DNA from: Flammula alnicola
Taxonomy: Eukaryota; Basidiomycota; Agaricomycetes; Agaricales; Strophariaceae
Direction: 5' to 3'
DNA length: 63,281 nt
Assembly: GCA_015499995.1 (NCBI GenBank)
Contig: JADNRV010000277.1
Span: 1 to 63,281, forward strand
Shown here: piece by piece, positions 22,295 to 34,345 of the stretch
How the letters are laid out: each line of letters starts with the position of its first letter
Position numbering within the stretch: the stretch's first letter is position 1
Program-made: the position numbers and the translations under genes
Notes under the pieces: generated by a model
Told to the model about the DNA's origin: nothing
Database searches by the model: none
Seen by the model: only the letters and a program-made list of their open reading frames with translations

Positions 22295-24133
22295 GGCTGA
22301 CACTGACGGCCAGCTTGAAGGCACGCAATAAAATGTGTAAATGGAAGTAAGAAAGGGAGTTTGAGTATCACATTATTCGTTACTAGCTTCATCCTACTCT
22401 TCTGCGGGTAATTTCGATTTAGTAAAGGAAAAGGACAGAACGTTTATCTGCTTCCCAAAAGGGACGACTACCGATCATCCTCTTTCAAATATCCCGTGGG
22501 AACAATTTGCGCTACTCCACATCGTCTTTTTTTTTTCTCCTCGTAGCTTGTAGGATCGATTGCACAGTTCTAGTTAAGCTTGAATATTTCCTGGAACTCT
22601 CGAACATATTCCCGACTTGACAGTTATCCTTCTAAAAAATAATCGCTACCAACTGTCTAAGATTTGACCTGTCCGCGACGCCGCTCTTCGTGACGACTTT
22701 CCGCGACAAAATTTCATATTTACGACCAATTCACAACTCTCCGACAACATCCGCAACCACCACTGCGCAGCGCGCAGTCGCGGATCCTTGTACCTTACAT
22801 ATTAGTGCATCATCAAGTTTACTTGCTATAGACAGACTAAGATGAATCGGCTTATAGGGGTCGGTGATTTGTATTCTAGAGGTGCTCCAGGGCGCTCCGT
22901 CCTCGATCTGCCATCATGCATTTCTATATTTCGTCTTTTGCGTTATAACTTTGAAACATCATTACCATACGACTTACTTACCATACTTATCCTTGTAAAT
23001 TTAAGGGCCTGGGTCAGGGCCGTTGCCTGTTATGGTATGCCGCTGTCATGCCGTTGATCGGTGATGGCCGTGCACGTGATGTGACTGATCCCACCACGCG
23101 CATTTGGCCTTTGCCCGCACATTTGGCCTTTGCCCGTGGGTTTTCCCCATTCGAGGCGCCTGGGAACCCTCGTTCGCGTCGAGGAATCCGCGTTCGGTGG
23201 TCGCGTAGCCCCACGTTTCGGGGGTTTTACCGTTTTGGCAGGCGCGCGTGCGCGCGTGCTGCTCCTTGCCCTCGCCGTCTGCCCTCGAGGAGAGCACCTG
23301 CCATCCCCTCCCTCGCATAAAATAGTAGTAGGTTAGATGTAATTTAGATGTAACTCAAGCTTAAATTTATGAATATGAAGCCTCCGAGGGCAAATTGTGA
23401 GTGCTACATATGAATTTAAGGATTCCGAGCCCAAATTTAAGGAAAGTAGGAATTAAGCTTAAATTCCTTAAATTCCTTAAATTGGGCTGGTTCAAATCTT
23501 AAATTGAGCTGGCGGAACACACGGAACGGAGACTCGGAAAAGCCAGCCCGCTGCCTACGGCGTCTGGATTTTGCGTTGTACGTACTGGATTGATCAATTT
23601 GGACCCTGGTCGCGAACTGGCGTGCCCCTCCTCTGACATTACGCAATCACCTTCTCCTGTTGCCGCTGTTGCCCACCTGCTCAACCCCAGTGTTTTTTCT
23701 CGCTGCGCGGCTATTTGCTCCCTTCCACTTTTTTTTTGTTTTTTTTTGTTAGCTTACTATGCATTTTTTACTATACAAAGCAATAAATTTCATCTCGGCC
23801 TGCGAAAAATTTTCATCTCGGCCTGCGGCCTCATTTCCACGTATTCTATGGACTTCACTGCATATTGCGTGTGATAACAACCCCGGAGGCCCGGCACCCA
23901 GACTTAGTGATGAACCTCTTTAGGTGCGTACGACCCTTGGTACGACCCTGTGTCACGCTGTCAGATCGCGCATCTCAAATTTAGCGCGGCTGACAGCCGT
24001 GTTAAATCCACGGTAAATTCAAGCGAATAAACAGACTTAATATATGTTTCTGACGCGCTCTGACGCGTCGCGTCGTTTTAATCACGTGGATGGATTGAAT
24101 CGCGGGCCGAGAATTTGAAATGCCACTCGTCGA
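22295..24133. other. Gene-free, repeat-rich gap
   Basis: It begins as the upstream region of the O-FucT-like gene. From about 23040 to 23330 it is GC-rich with a run of alternating GCGCGCGTGCGCGCG, then an AT-rich block with direct and inverted copies of AATTTAAGGAA. The phrase ATTTCATCTCGGCCTGCG occurs twice near 23790-23825. No convincing gene is seen. Confidence 0.55.
23429..23487. repeat. Inverted repeat able to form a hairpin
   Basis: The left arm is 23429-23444 (GCCCAAATTTAAGGAA) and the right arm is 23473-23487 (TTCCTTAAATTGGGC). They are complementary apart from one base. The loop contains further copies of TTCCTTAAATT. It is probably mobile-element debris. Confidence 0.7.
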
Positions 24134-25276
24134 ATGTCAGGCTCCCAAAAGCACCTTTCTTCTCCTACGATGGACATGGAAACACCTGTCTCTGGAAGCG
24201 CGCCGCGTGTCTTTCCTCCCTTATATGTCGCAACAGGTGATGCGTCAAAAGATAAACTTGCCTTCATCCATGTTCTCGAACGACTCAAGGTCAGCCTGAG
24301 CCAATGTTGCGACCAATGCGAAGGCCTCGGTACCATTGAATGTTTCAGACACAAAAACGGACAGGTTGGGTAGATCATAAGGTATGAAGCTTTGAAGAGC
24401 GAAATCTTCGTTTGAATGCGTAGCTGACTACTGCAATATCTCTAGATCCCCAATCCCGAAAGGTGCGCCATGCCCATATGTAGGCTATCTATCGCACTTG
24501 AAATAAAACTCAAATCCATCCTGCAGCATATCAGATCATATGTACCGAATGGCCGTGCTCGCGATGCTTTCTGAAGACACGAAGCTAGATGTCTCCAAGT
24601 TGGTGCAGTGATCATTGCCGCTCCCCTCAGGTTCGATGACGACCCTCTGGCCTGTGTGCGTCCCAGATGTGTAATGATGGCTTTGGTCCACGATCTTGCA
24701 GAAGCTCAAGGTGCGATCATCATATGTTCTAAATAGTGTGAGCTGACTTATCCGTCGACTGTTCTTAGTGGGAGATATCGCTCCGAGGGAGGGTATACCC
24801 AAGGCAGAAAAGCACAGGTTGGAGGCTGAAGCTATGCATAACTTTGTACACGACATGCTGCATGATAGCCCCGCTGCTCAGAAAATCAATTTGTTATGGC
24901 TGGTGCGTTATTTCTAATCTTCTGTCAGAAATTTTATCTTACGGGATTTGTAGGAGTACGAGGAAGGACGGACCGCAGAAGCCAAATTCGTGAAGGGTGC
25001 GGGCTGTCGTTGTTAAATCCCCACTTTTGACTTATCATTTGCGCCGTAGACCTTGATCGTTTCGAGATGGCATCACAAGGTAAAGTCTTGCGATTCTTTA
25101 ATCGTGGTGGGAACTAAAAATGACTTGATTCAGCCCTTGAATACGAGAAGAATCATAACGCAAGTCTGCAGCCATTTTTCGACAGCAGCATTCCCAAATT
25201 ACACCACCCCCAAGTTCAAGAGTGGGGCCAAGATCTCATGGCCGAAAGGGAGCAGTTAAAGAAAAATATTCAATAA
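24134..25276 (+). CDS. HD-domain 5'-deoxynucleotidase, HDDC2 family
   Basis: Eight short exons from ATG 24134 to TAA 25274-25276 give about 215 residues. It carries the HD-domain metal-binding order: LKTQKRTGWVDHKI, then SDHMYRMAVLAML, the HD pair in MMALVHDLAEAQVGDI, and LWLEYEEG with KDLDRFEMASQALEYE farther on. Family members (human HDDC2, yeast YBR242W and YGL101W) remove phosphate from deoxynucleoside 5'-monophosphates using divalent metal. Length and motif order fit the family. It is convergent with ADE17, with about 100 bp between the stop codons. Confidence 0.92.
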
Positions 25277-25378
25277 AGTCCTACGACAAACACGTAGATT
25301 TTGAATCCTTGGATGCAATAACAATTCAAGATACGAATGACAATAATATAGACTTCTTTTTTCTCTCTTTCGCACTCT

Positions 25379-27574
25379 TTAATGGTGGAAGAGTCTCAAT
25401 GTAGTGTGTGCGAAGACCATCTTGTGCTCATTCGCCGCCTTGATGCATTCTTCGTCCATCACACTTCCACTTGGTGCAGCGAGGTACCGCACGCCACTCT
25501 TCCTCGCCCGATGCACATTGTCCGGGAAAGGGAAGAAAGCGTCGCTCGAGCACGCCACGCCGTCCAGCTTGGCCGCCCACTCTTTCTTCTCCGCGTCCGA
25601 GAGCGGCTCCACGACGCCTTCGAAGAGGCTCTCCCAGTGGGCCTTTTCTCCGCCTTCGAGAACCTCGCCAGAGACGTAGAGGTCGATGGCATTCGCCTTC
25701 TCTGCGCGCTTGACGCCCTTTTTGAAAGGCAGGGCAAGGACGCGCGGGTGGTGACGGAGCCACCAGAGGTCGGCCTTGCCACCTGCCAGGCGGGTACAGT
25801 GGATACGCGACTGTTGACCAGCGCCGATACCGATGATCGACCCGTGGAATGCGTAGGCGACGCTGTTGGATTGGGTGTATTTGAGCGCCAGAGTGGCCAC
25901 AATCAAGTCGGTGATGGCGCCGGAAGGAACCTAAGTGACAAATCAAGAATTGAGCACGAAAAGGCAGAGGTTCAAGTCGGGTAAAATTAAGCACTGACTT
26001 CCTTGTTCTGAGTAACGATGTTCTCGAAAAGCTTGCTATCGATCTTGCTGTCGTTTCTCTTCTGTCGGAGGTGCACTCCAAACACCTGTTTCGTCTCGAC
26101 GTCTTCCGGAACGTAAGTAGGGTCAATCTATCATACGCAGTTAACTTCCAGAAAAAACCTATTTCTACCTACGCACCTCAAGAACGCAGTACTTCCCTGC
26201 CTTTTTCTTTCGGAGAACATCTAGGGCTTCTGCGGAGTATCCTGGGGCGATGATGCCATCCGAGACTTCACGCGAGATGATCTTCGCGGTCGCAAGGTCG
26301 CAAGGTGCCGATAGAGCGACGAAGTCACCAAAAGATGACATACGATCAGCGCCTATCCAATAAAGTAGGAGTTAGCCTTGATTTCAGAGAGTTAAAACAA
26401 TATTACCAACCTCGTGCACGAGCATAAGCCGATGCCAAAGGAGTCAAAGGCTCCTTGAGGTCGTCTACACCATAAACCTTTTTCTCGGTTTCATCCAGCT
26501 CAAGGCCAACGGCGGCACCAGCGGGAGAGACGTGCTTGAACGAAGCAGCAGCTGGAAGGTTAAGGGCTTCTTGGAGTTCCTTGACTAGGGCATATGCATT
26601 GAGAGCATCAAGCAGGTTGATATATCCAGGCGAACCGCAAAGAACTGGCGACTGCAGTTAATCGTACAACCCAACGAAAATAATAAATAATTTTGTAGCT
26701 GACCTTTGAAGGGCAGCGTTCCTTGGGTCACGAAAGCCTGAGCAGGCTTCTGGTGGGGGTTGGCACCGTACCTCAGTGCTATCCTCTGCACAGGGGCGGC
26801 CGGCTCTGGCAACTCGGCGCTCGCGTACTGCTCTCTGAAGTACCCGCTGATCGCTTCATCATATTGCGCTGTCATCTCAAACGCCTTCAGCGCCAACTTG
26901 CTCCTCAAATTTTGGCCCACGTCGCCTTGACCTTTGGCAAACGCCTCGAGGAACTCCTTGTAGTCAGCGGGATCGGAGAGGACGGACACGCGAGCGTGGT
27001 TCTTGGCTGCAGCACGAAGGAGAGTCACACCCCCGATATCGATTTCCTCAACTGCGTCGGCGAGGGTGCATTCAGGCTTCGAAATCGTAGAAGTGAAAGG
27101 GTAAAGGTTGCAAACGACGATGGAGATAGGAGAGATGCCTTGTGCTTTGAGGTCCTTCTCGTCAGACTCGATGTTTCTAGCAAGGATACCTATAGGATGG
27201 AGGTCGCATTTCAGAGAATTTCCCGACAAATGAAACTAGACTAACCTCCGTGTACGGCTGGGTGTAATGTCTTCACTCTGCCTCCAAGCATCTCCGGGGC
27301 CTTCGTGATGTCCGAAACATCCCTGGATCGCAGAATGAGAGGTATCTTTGTAGAAGTATGCGATGCACCCACTCAATTGGGATGCCCGCTTCTCTGATCT
27401 TTTTGGCAGTTCCACCTGAACCTAGGAGGCGGACTCCACCGGCTTGGAGGCTTTTCGCGAGATCCAAGAGATCGGTCTTGTCATAAACAGACAACAAAGC
27501 TGCATAGGAAAGCAACTCTCAGAAGTCATGCACATCTTGTATATGGCACATTACTTACCGATAGGTTGTGCCAT
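25379..27574 (-). CDS. ADE17: Bifunctional AICAR transformylase / IMP cyclohydrolase
   Basis: It catalyses the last two steps of de novo IMP synthesis: 10-formyl-THF-dependent formylation of AICAR, then ring closure. Start ATG 27574 (MAQPI, then an intron), stop 25379. The N-terminal MGS-like IMPCH domain shows [49 protein letters not shown] and GGILARN. The C-terminal AICARFT domain shows [46 protein letters not shown] with the catalytic Lys-His pair, and the family-typical end [11 protein letters not shown]. Seven exons were read with the frame intact throughout. This gene is a useful control that local sequence quality is good here. Confidence 0.96.
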
Positions 27575-27938
27575 GAAGGTCAAGCAGTGGTGGTAAGTTT
27601 CGCGCAAAAATTGATCGATTCAGGTTTCCGGCAATCTTATCAGAAGTGATCGACTGCATTGGGAAACTGATTAGATTTCACAGATTAGATTGCTCGTTGA
27701 CCTGCAACCACCGTTGATTTGTTGACCAACTGCTAAGGATTTATAGAAGGTACTACTCCAGTGCATCCGTAAATTTCAGGTGCAGGGGTTCAAGTCCCAG
27801 AACCCAGCGACAATAATTCTGTCGAATAATTTGGCTCGAGGATGGAAACATCTCCAGACCGATGGCCCAAAACAATCGTTCCATTCAACTCTCCGAAAGT
27901 GCAGCACGTAATGTCTTCTACATAGAAGGAAAGAGGAA
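27575..27938. other. Upstream region of ADE17
   Basis: Non-coding between two genes on the minus strand. It contains a sequence resembling a tRNA B box at about 27783 without a matching cloverleaf (see the rejected list). Confidence 0.5.
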
Positions 27939-29882
27939 TCAGTGTTGAACGAGGCGCAACACGAAATAGGTCGACCCACCTCTCAGATCATATGAATGCA
28001 CCGAGTATACAACCCTTCTCTCAATCTCAATAGCGGGTACGCTCCCATCAGGTCTTGTGGAGAATTCTCTATCATAGGCTGAAATCGCGGAAGGCGGGTC
28101 ACGACTCCAAACCTGGACTTCTCTAACGGTGCTCGACCTTTTTCTCTCTACCCACATTCCACGTTTTCCCTGCGGTCCCATCGAATGCGTGCTTAGAAAC
28201 CCGCGAGAACTGCTATCAGATTGCCCACCATGAGTCTGACGAGCGGTAGACGAAGATCCTGGAGCAGGGGCATGAGTGTGAGAATATGTGGGAGTAGGGG
28301 AAGGGGCGAAGTTCGCCGAGTAGGTGACAGATGTCGAGAATGCTCTGTCGATTGGATTCCTGGACGGTAGCGGTGCGAATAAGTTGGTGTTGCTGAGCGC
28401 AAGGGCAAGTGGGTAAACGCCAGTCAGAATGACCTCTAGCGACGGTAACAACTCGGATATTGGGGAGATGGGTGCCTGGACTCGCACGGTATAGTGAAAT
28501 AGACCCTGTATAACGTCGTATGCGAACAGCGTTGTTTCGTACGTCTCCATTTCAGAGACTGGATTGCGAGAGACAGTGCACTGGGAGAAAGACACTTCAC
28601 GAAAGGTCATGGAGAATACATGTTTGAGTGGCGGCGGGGGTGATTTATTGGGAGTATGAAGACGAGATGTGTGCGTATGTATCTCCAAGGAGCGAGTCTT
28701 GAATACGAGGATATAAGACCCCAAGAAATGGACTGCGATCGCACCATTCCACTACAAGATCACAGATGGAAATTAGTTGCAGATCCTTCGTTGGAGTTGC
28801 AGAAACGCGTACCAAACCTTCCAGATCTTCAAGATTTACTCTGATCGTCGTCCTGCCTTCGAGGCTGTCCGGAATAGCGCAACCTTCATCCCACGTCAGG
28901 AGCTCGACAACGCCTGAGATGGCGAGAGCAATAAGATGTTCTGTGGGTTCTAATGCCTGAACAGTTTTATAGGATGGCAAATGTATCGTTTTAACCAGAC
29001 GAAATGCGTCCGGGATGAAAAGAGAGCCTAAGGAAAGCGAAGAGACGTCGATTTCGTAGATTTGGACCATATAGGGCCTTTTGGCAAATCATGAGTGTTT
29101 TTTAAAACGATCAACATGGAATTAAACACTGACGGTATCGAACGCGATAGGGCCAGAACAAGCGTCTGTCTAGTTGAGTCAAGAGATACAGCATATGAGA
29201 TCCATAGACCCGATTCTAGAAACAAGGCAGCACGAAGGACGGGGTGGGAGCCTTTTCCTCCTACGAATGCAGAATCAAGGCCAAAGGTGGAAGATTGCGC
29301 CGATTGATGAACAGGTTGGGTATCGTACAAATAGACCGCGCCTTCGAAGTAAAAGACCATTAACCATCGATCCAAAAACATCTTCAATCCCATCAATGCG
29401 GTGCCGACATTCTCTCTTCGTAGCTTGTATGGCAGACCCAGACGAGGCCGTAGCCATGCGTCAGATGTACGCTGAGCTTTGGTGACGATGGATTCGATAG
29501 CAGAGACAGGGTATGCGTGCAGATGCTTGTCTTCATGGTGATAAACACGCAGTAGTTCCGTTGGTAGTGGAAGGTATGTTTCTTGTTCTTCTAACTTTTT
29601 CATCCAGATGTTGCGTTCATACGTCGTCTTACAGAGTGTCCTGCATGTCTGGTAGTTGTAAGATCCGAGAAGGGGCATAAAATGGAGGGCGCTCACCTGA
29701 CGAACTTGCAGGATATCTGAGATATCTAGCAGGGTCCACACAAGTAACAGAATCTCAGGCGGTAGATGAAGGATCGTCGCTGGATCTGTTATGTACATTT
29801 CAACCAGGTTAAAAGGTATATCTTGAATTGATATTCGATGTGAAGCAGACAGGGGGATGCAAATGGAGGTGGAAATCGACAT
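27939..29882 (-). CDS. F-box protein of basidiomycete-expanded type
   Basis: Start ATG 29882, stop 27939. At residues about 38-65 a canonical F-box start is seen (LPPEILLLVWTLLDISDILQVRQ). The rest is a long C-terminal region that looks like a beta-rich recognition domain without strong motifs, ending in a Ser/Pro/Thr-rich stretch (SPTPTYSHTHAPAPGSSS). Two short introns are needed to join the three open segments: one near 29100, and one near 28765-28830 giving WNGAIAVHFLGSYILVFKTR. F-box proteins act as substrate receptors in SCF ubiquitin ligases. The target cannot be inferred. Such genes are numerous in agaricomycetes. Confidence 0.85.
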
Positions 29883-30018
29883 TCGTGAGCAACCAGCCCT
29901 GAGCCTGGAACAACACCGATGATTCCCAACCAGCCGATATATTTTTTACTCCGCTGAGTTCAGACACAAATTATACCGGATTTGAGGGTGATTTGGCAAT
30001 CTAGACAGACGTAGTGGA

Positions 30019-32540
30019 GTGCTTCACGGGGACAGAAGAGTATACTACGACAGTCGGACATCCGACTCAGGATTGTCAAGGCGAAGTCGGTCATGTGCCC
30101 CATCTATTAATAGAGGGTTGCATCGTCGCTGGCTTGAGCGTTGGCAGATCGAACACAAGCACAAGCTCAGCGATCCATACCAAAATCTCCTCCATAAGCT
30201 CGCCGGCACCACAGCTTCCCGCCCACGAAGAAAAACTGCCGTCAATGTCTGGCGCAAAACCCAGCGCGCGCTCATTGACAGCAAAGCGAAAGAAATCATC
30301 GCGAAAGGGAACCTCCCTTTGAAGCAAATAGTTTCTACGAGATATTTGCGGAATTAACTCAAGAAGAGAGGGATCGCTGGGAGGAGCAAGCAAAAGAGGA
30401 GCACGACGCTGCTCTGCGAAATGGAAACAGGAAACTGAAGGCCCTCCCCGGCCCTCCTTCCACCACGCCAGCAGATCGTCAGCGGTATGTTTCGCATGTT
30501 GAATAATGCCAGTAAACGTTCTTATTAATTTTATAAACGTATAAAAGGGCCTATCTTTAACCTCATATGTGAAGTTACGGGCTGGAAGGCGACGCTGATT
30601 GCAGGAGGCCGAACCAGCGGATGACGGTCAAATGAACATTATCAGGTATAATCATCCCTTTAAAAATGAGTCCTCTGATTAATTATTTTTATCTGGTAGC
30701 GTTCACTCTGATATGACATCTGGCGATGTAAAGATGAACTTTGGCCTTGCGGAGCATGCTCGGTACGAGAAATACATCCCCCCCATTTATCGACAATTCC
30801 TCCAGAAGTGCTACTGTAAGTCTCAAATACTAGTCGACCCATTTCACTCCGTCTTAATAACTTTGGTAGCTCCTGCAGAATGCCGTGCTCGTGCCTTGCC
30901 AGAAAAGGATTCATTTGGTGGATGGGATATGGATATGGATTCATTGGATCTGAGGCTAGAAAATGAAGACTTTTATGACGTCGAGCGCAGTGAGGGGCAC
31001 TTCTCAACCATCCCTTGGAACAACCCTTCTGCTGCTTCTGTTGCAGCACCCGCCCCTTCTGCAACAATTGCTGCCGCCGACACTGCTACCTCCTCCATGC
31101 AACAGCCAGCAGACGACCTGGCATCGACGGGCCCGTCAGTGCAAGACTTGCAGACTTTTGTTTCTCAAGGAGCAATGCCATTTTCATCCCTGGAACACAG
31201 CGCACTGCGTTCTCCTGGTACTAGTTCATCTCAGCATTATCGTACATCACCCCCAGCCTGTCCACCTTCTGCAGGTCTGCCATAGCCTCCTCTACCCACC
31301 GATCACAGCTCTTCTTCCGGACCCCTTCGACGGGGCTCCCTGGCTTCTGTAACGCCGACTCATCATCTTCGCGGTTTGGAGGAGCAATTGAGTTCTACCT
31401 TCCCTGTCCCACATTATATCACTCAGGCCGTAAACAATCCTCCAACCTTGCACGATTTTCCGTCGCCTCCTTTCTCTTCTGAGGTGTACTCCTCTCTGCC
31501 TCTGTCTCCATTGCCCCCTTCATCTTCTGAGGTTCCCTCTTGTTTGCCTCTGCCTCCTCGGGACTCGCCCACATCTGACTCATGCCTTCCTCCTTCAATT
31601 CAGATGGCTGAGAGTGCGGAGATGTTACCTACTTCCACTGCTCATAAACGAGCTGCGCCCGAGTCCATTGAGCAGGAAAAGTCAAAAAAAGCCCCGTACT
31701 CTTACCAACTAAGCGGCGGACCTATCTCGACCTCCACTCCGGCGAAATCTCAACTCAGCACCCCGCCGACGACCGCCAACCACTGCGTCGGAAGAACGCT
31801 TGGCCCTAGACCAACGGCCTCAACTGATTCGCGGCCCTCGGAACTACCTCTCGCGCTTGATGTGCCTCCAGCCAAGTGTTCAAGCTCTAGGCTGCATGCC
31901 ATGTTGTCTCAGCCAACGATGCCCTCTGCCTCATCATCCGGCACACCCACCGTCGGCAGCCAACGCCTGCGATCCGCCAAGAAAGCCGCTACAGCATACT
32001 TCCACGATTGCAACCAACGGCCATCGCCTCCTCAAGCACCCCTATTCTTCATTCCAAATCCATCGACATATCCGCCGCGCCCACGCGGTTCTCTTCGGTG
32101 CTCTCGATGCTCGAGTTCGAGTCGCTTGGACCGCGTTGGCTGGAGTTGGTCAGGGTCTGGGTGTTGTTCGAGAAGCAGGAATGTTACCGAGAAGTCCTCA
32201 AGCTGAAGGCCGCCAACAGGCCCGCCGCTATCAAGGATTTGATTCAGCGAGCCAGGTCGGAGCCAGGTCGACGACATGGAGGCCTGAGATCGACAACGTC
32301 GCCGAGTACGAGTTCAGGGCGTGGTGGACGTCGATTCAGCCCGGATGGCGCGATTCTTCTCGAGCTGTCGACGGCGATTGTGAAGACCTAAGGAGGCCAG
32401 GCCTCAACGGCCTCGTCAGCGTGATGGCCGCGCTCTTTTACTGGGGATCGTCATTGGGGAAGAAGGCCAAGGATCGGGGAAACCGGACTATTGTCCTTGA
32501 GGACTGTATCACTGCCGTTACCCAACTCATTCGTGTCTAA
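30019..32540 (+). pseudogene. Frameshifted relic of a Pro/Ser-rich protein gene
   Basis: Consecutive segments keep protein-like composition but change frame. They are TAVNVWRKTQRALIDSKAK (30232), FYEIFAELTQEERDRWEEQA in another frame (30330), ICEVTGWKATLIAGG (30565) followed by a two-base loss, then a clean stretch HSDMTSGDVKMNFGLAEHAR to about 31285. A low-complexity Pro/Ser region follows, then FSSVLSMLEFESLGPRW, and finally WWTSIQPGWR and GLVSVMAALFYWGSSLGKKA to TAA at 32540. At 32249-32270 an 11-bp tandem duplication breaks the frame. The pattern (small basic head, long disordered middle, W-rich tail) recalls a family repeated many times in agaricomycete genomes, possibly mobile-element associated. 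I cannot name it. Confidence 0.6.
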
Positions 32541-32750
32541 TTTGTGTGCCATAGTATTAATGTTTTCTGTTTTCGTGTTGTGTGAAATATTGCTTTCTGT
32601 TCCTCCCTAAACACTACTAACACCATAATGTACATATTCGAAGAATGATATCTATTTGTTCAAAAATTCGTGATTTCGTGAGTGGAGGAATGCATAGGAT
32701 TATGCATAATGATAGTGTACACGTTGCAAGATCAATTCATCTTTTCTCCC

Positions 32751-33821
32751 CTATACCCAAGCGCGCGGTTCCTTAAGGACCTCGATCAGTTTTCCTTCCT
32801 CTGTACCCTCGGCTCCCAATTCCGACATGTATTCCCATCTTGCCGTCTCGGGTAGACTCATTAAGATACTCTCAATTCTTGCCCCAGGCGTCATGAGACC
32901 GAACTTTGTGCCTCTGTCGTAAACCAGGTTGAACTCCACATATCGGCCTCTCCTAAGCAGTTGCCAGCGTCGCTCGTGGGGTGTATACGGGATGGAGTAG
33001 CGGAGTTGTAGGATCGGAATGTAGGATGGAACGAAGGAATTCCCGAGTTCCTTGATGAACGCAAAGATCTCGTCGGGGGTGACAGGTCGCTTGACCTCGC
33101 TCGCGGGGGTTGGTAAACGCAGGTGCGGACCCTCGTTGAGGTCGTCGAAAAAGAGTCCTCCGATTCCTCGTGATTCGCCACGGTGAGTGATGAAGAAATA
33201 TTCGTCGCACCACTTTTTGAACGTCTCATACAGCTGTGGTCCATGCTTGTGGCATGCAGTCTGCAATGTCGAATGGAAATGCACAGCGTCTTCCTCGTAG
33301 AGATACGACGGCGTCAGGTCAGACCCGCCACCGAACCACCATGCGAGAACCTTGGGCTGCTGGTCTTGTTGTTCAGGATCGGTAGACAGCGGCTCCGTGA
33401 TTTCGAAATAACGGTAGTTGGCGTGCACGGTAGGCGCGTGTGGGTTGCGCGGGTGGACGACCAAACTGAGGCCTGCGGCAAAGAATGGCAGACCCTCTGG
33501 CCTTTCGGGCAGGGGCATCGACAGATGATCGGCGCGCATCTGCTTGATTGCGGGTGGGGGCAATATGCCATGCACAACGGAGATGTTGACTCCGCCCTTT
33601 TCGAGAACAGTTTGCGGGGGAGATGTAGAGACGGAGAGGTCTTCATCCGGTGGCAAGGCGAAGACGCAGGACTTTCCGATGCCTCCCTGCGCGCGCACCC
33701 AGGAATCTCGTTTGAACTGAGGAGCATTTGGGTCTAGCTTCTCGAATGCCATTACGATCTCCTCTTGAAGAGTATTGATATACTCTTCCACTTGTTGGCG
33801 CATCGGAAGTGCAGTAGCCAT
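32751..33821 (-). CDS. HEM13: Coproporphyrinogen III oxidase, oxygen-dependent
   Basis: A single exon of 356 residues, start 33821, stop TAG at 32753-32751. It converts coproporphyrinogen III to protoporphyrinogen IX in haem synthesis. Family blocks appear in order: GGVNISVVHG (76-85), HPRNPHAPTVHANYRYFE (123-140), WWFGGGSDLTPSYLYEED (161-178), HRGESRGIGGLFFDDL (213-228), RRGRYVEFNLVYDRGTKFGL (290-309) and ESILMSLPETARWEY (317-331). No mitochondrial presequence is evident, which fits the cytosolic yeast enzyme. It is divergently transcribed from the RNA ligase gene. Demand from P450 haem enzymes nearby is a curiosity, not evidence of co-regulation. Confidence 0.98.
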   Translation of the reverse strand: MATALPMRQQVEEYINTLQEEIVMAFEKLDPNAPQFKRDSWVRAQGGIGKSCVFALPPDEDLSVSTSPPQTVLEKGGVNISVVHGILPPPAIKQMRADHLSMPLPERPEGLPFFAAGLSLVVHPRNPHAPTVHANYRYFEITEPLSTDPEQQDQQPKVLAWWFGGGSDLTPSYLYEEDAVHFHSTLQTACHKHGPQLYETFKKWCDEYFFITHRGESRGIGGLFFDDLNEGPHLRLPTPASEVKRPVTPDEIFAFIKELGNSFVPSYIPILQLRYSIPYTPHERRWQLLRRGRYVEFNLVYDRGTKFGLMTPGARIESILMSLPETARWEYMSELGAEGTEEGKLIEVLKEPRAWV

Positions 33822-34345
33822 GTCGTCGATCTATTAGAAAGTTAACAAGCGGCAGTTGCTGGTGGTGGGTGATGGTTAGTGGTCAAGCAGGGAAATCCTG
33901 CCGGGTTTAAAACCACAACCGTGGTATCCGTCTGTGAAACGTTATGAGATCTTCGCACCACTGATACTCCAACCGGCATAAAGCTGGTACACTCTGGAAT
34001 CCTGTACGTCGTGGTCGCTGTATGCATGGATAAGGTCTGGGCCTGGCGGGATAGGGCGGGATGGGTCCTTGACAATAATATTTATTGGTCTCTGCATTAG
34101 CCGAGCTTGCTCTTTTTGCCCCTAACTTGAACCATCATCATCCTCCATTTCACCAACTTTCTCAACGTACTGGCCTCACATGTTGAGCTGATCGCCAGAA
34201 TAGCGTCGAATAGTCTGCCAAATTCATCTATTGGCACGAAAACCGTGATTGTGGGAGTAAAAATGGGATGGCATCTCGCCTCATCTCGCTGGATATGAGT
34301 CTGACTCGAGTCAAGGACCACTACTTATTCTCGTTGTGATCTGAA
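33822..34345. promoter_or_regulatory. Shared divergent promoter region, HEM13 / RNA ligase
   Basis: 524 bp separate the two start codons of oppositely oriented genes, so both promoters must lie here. I see no clear TATA element on either side and no gene. Confidence 0.55.

Noticed and set aside
22842..23336. Several open frames of 60-90 codons on both strands
   Set aside because: High GC and low stop frequency explain them; no splice signals, motifs or homology pattern are visible.
27741..27800. tRNA-like B box (GGGGTTCAAGTCCCAG) near 27783
   Set aside because: Only three pairs form in the T stem, and I could not find an A box, an anticodon arm or a matching acceptor stem upstream.
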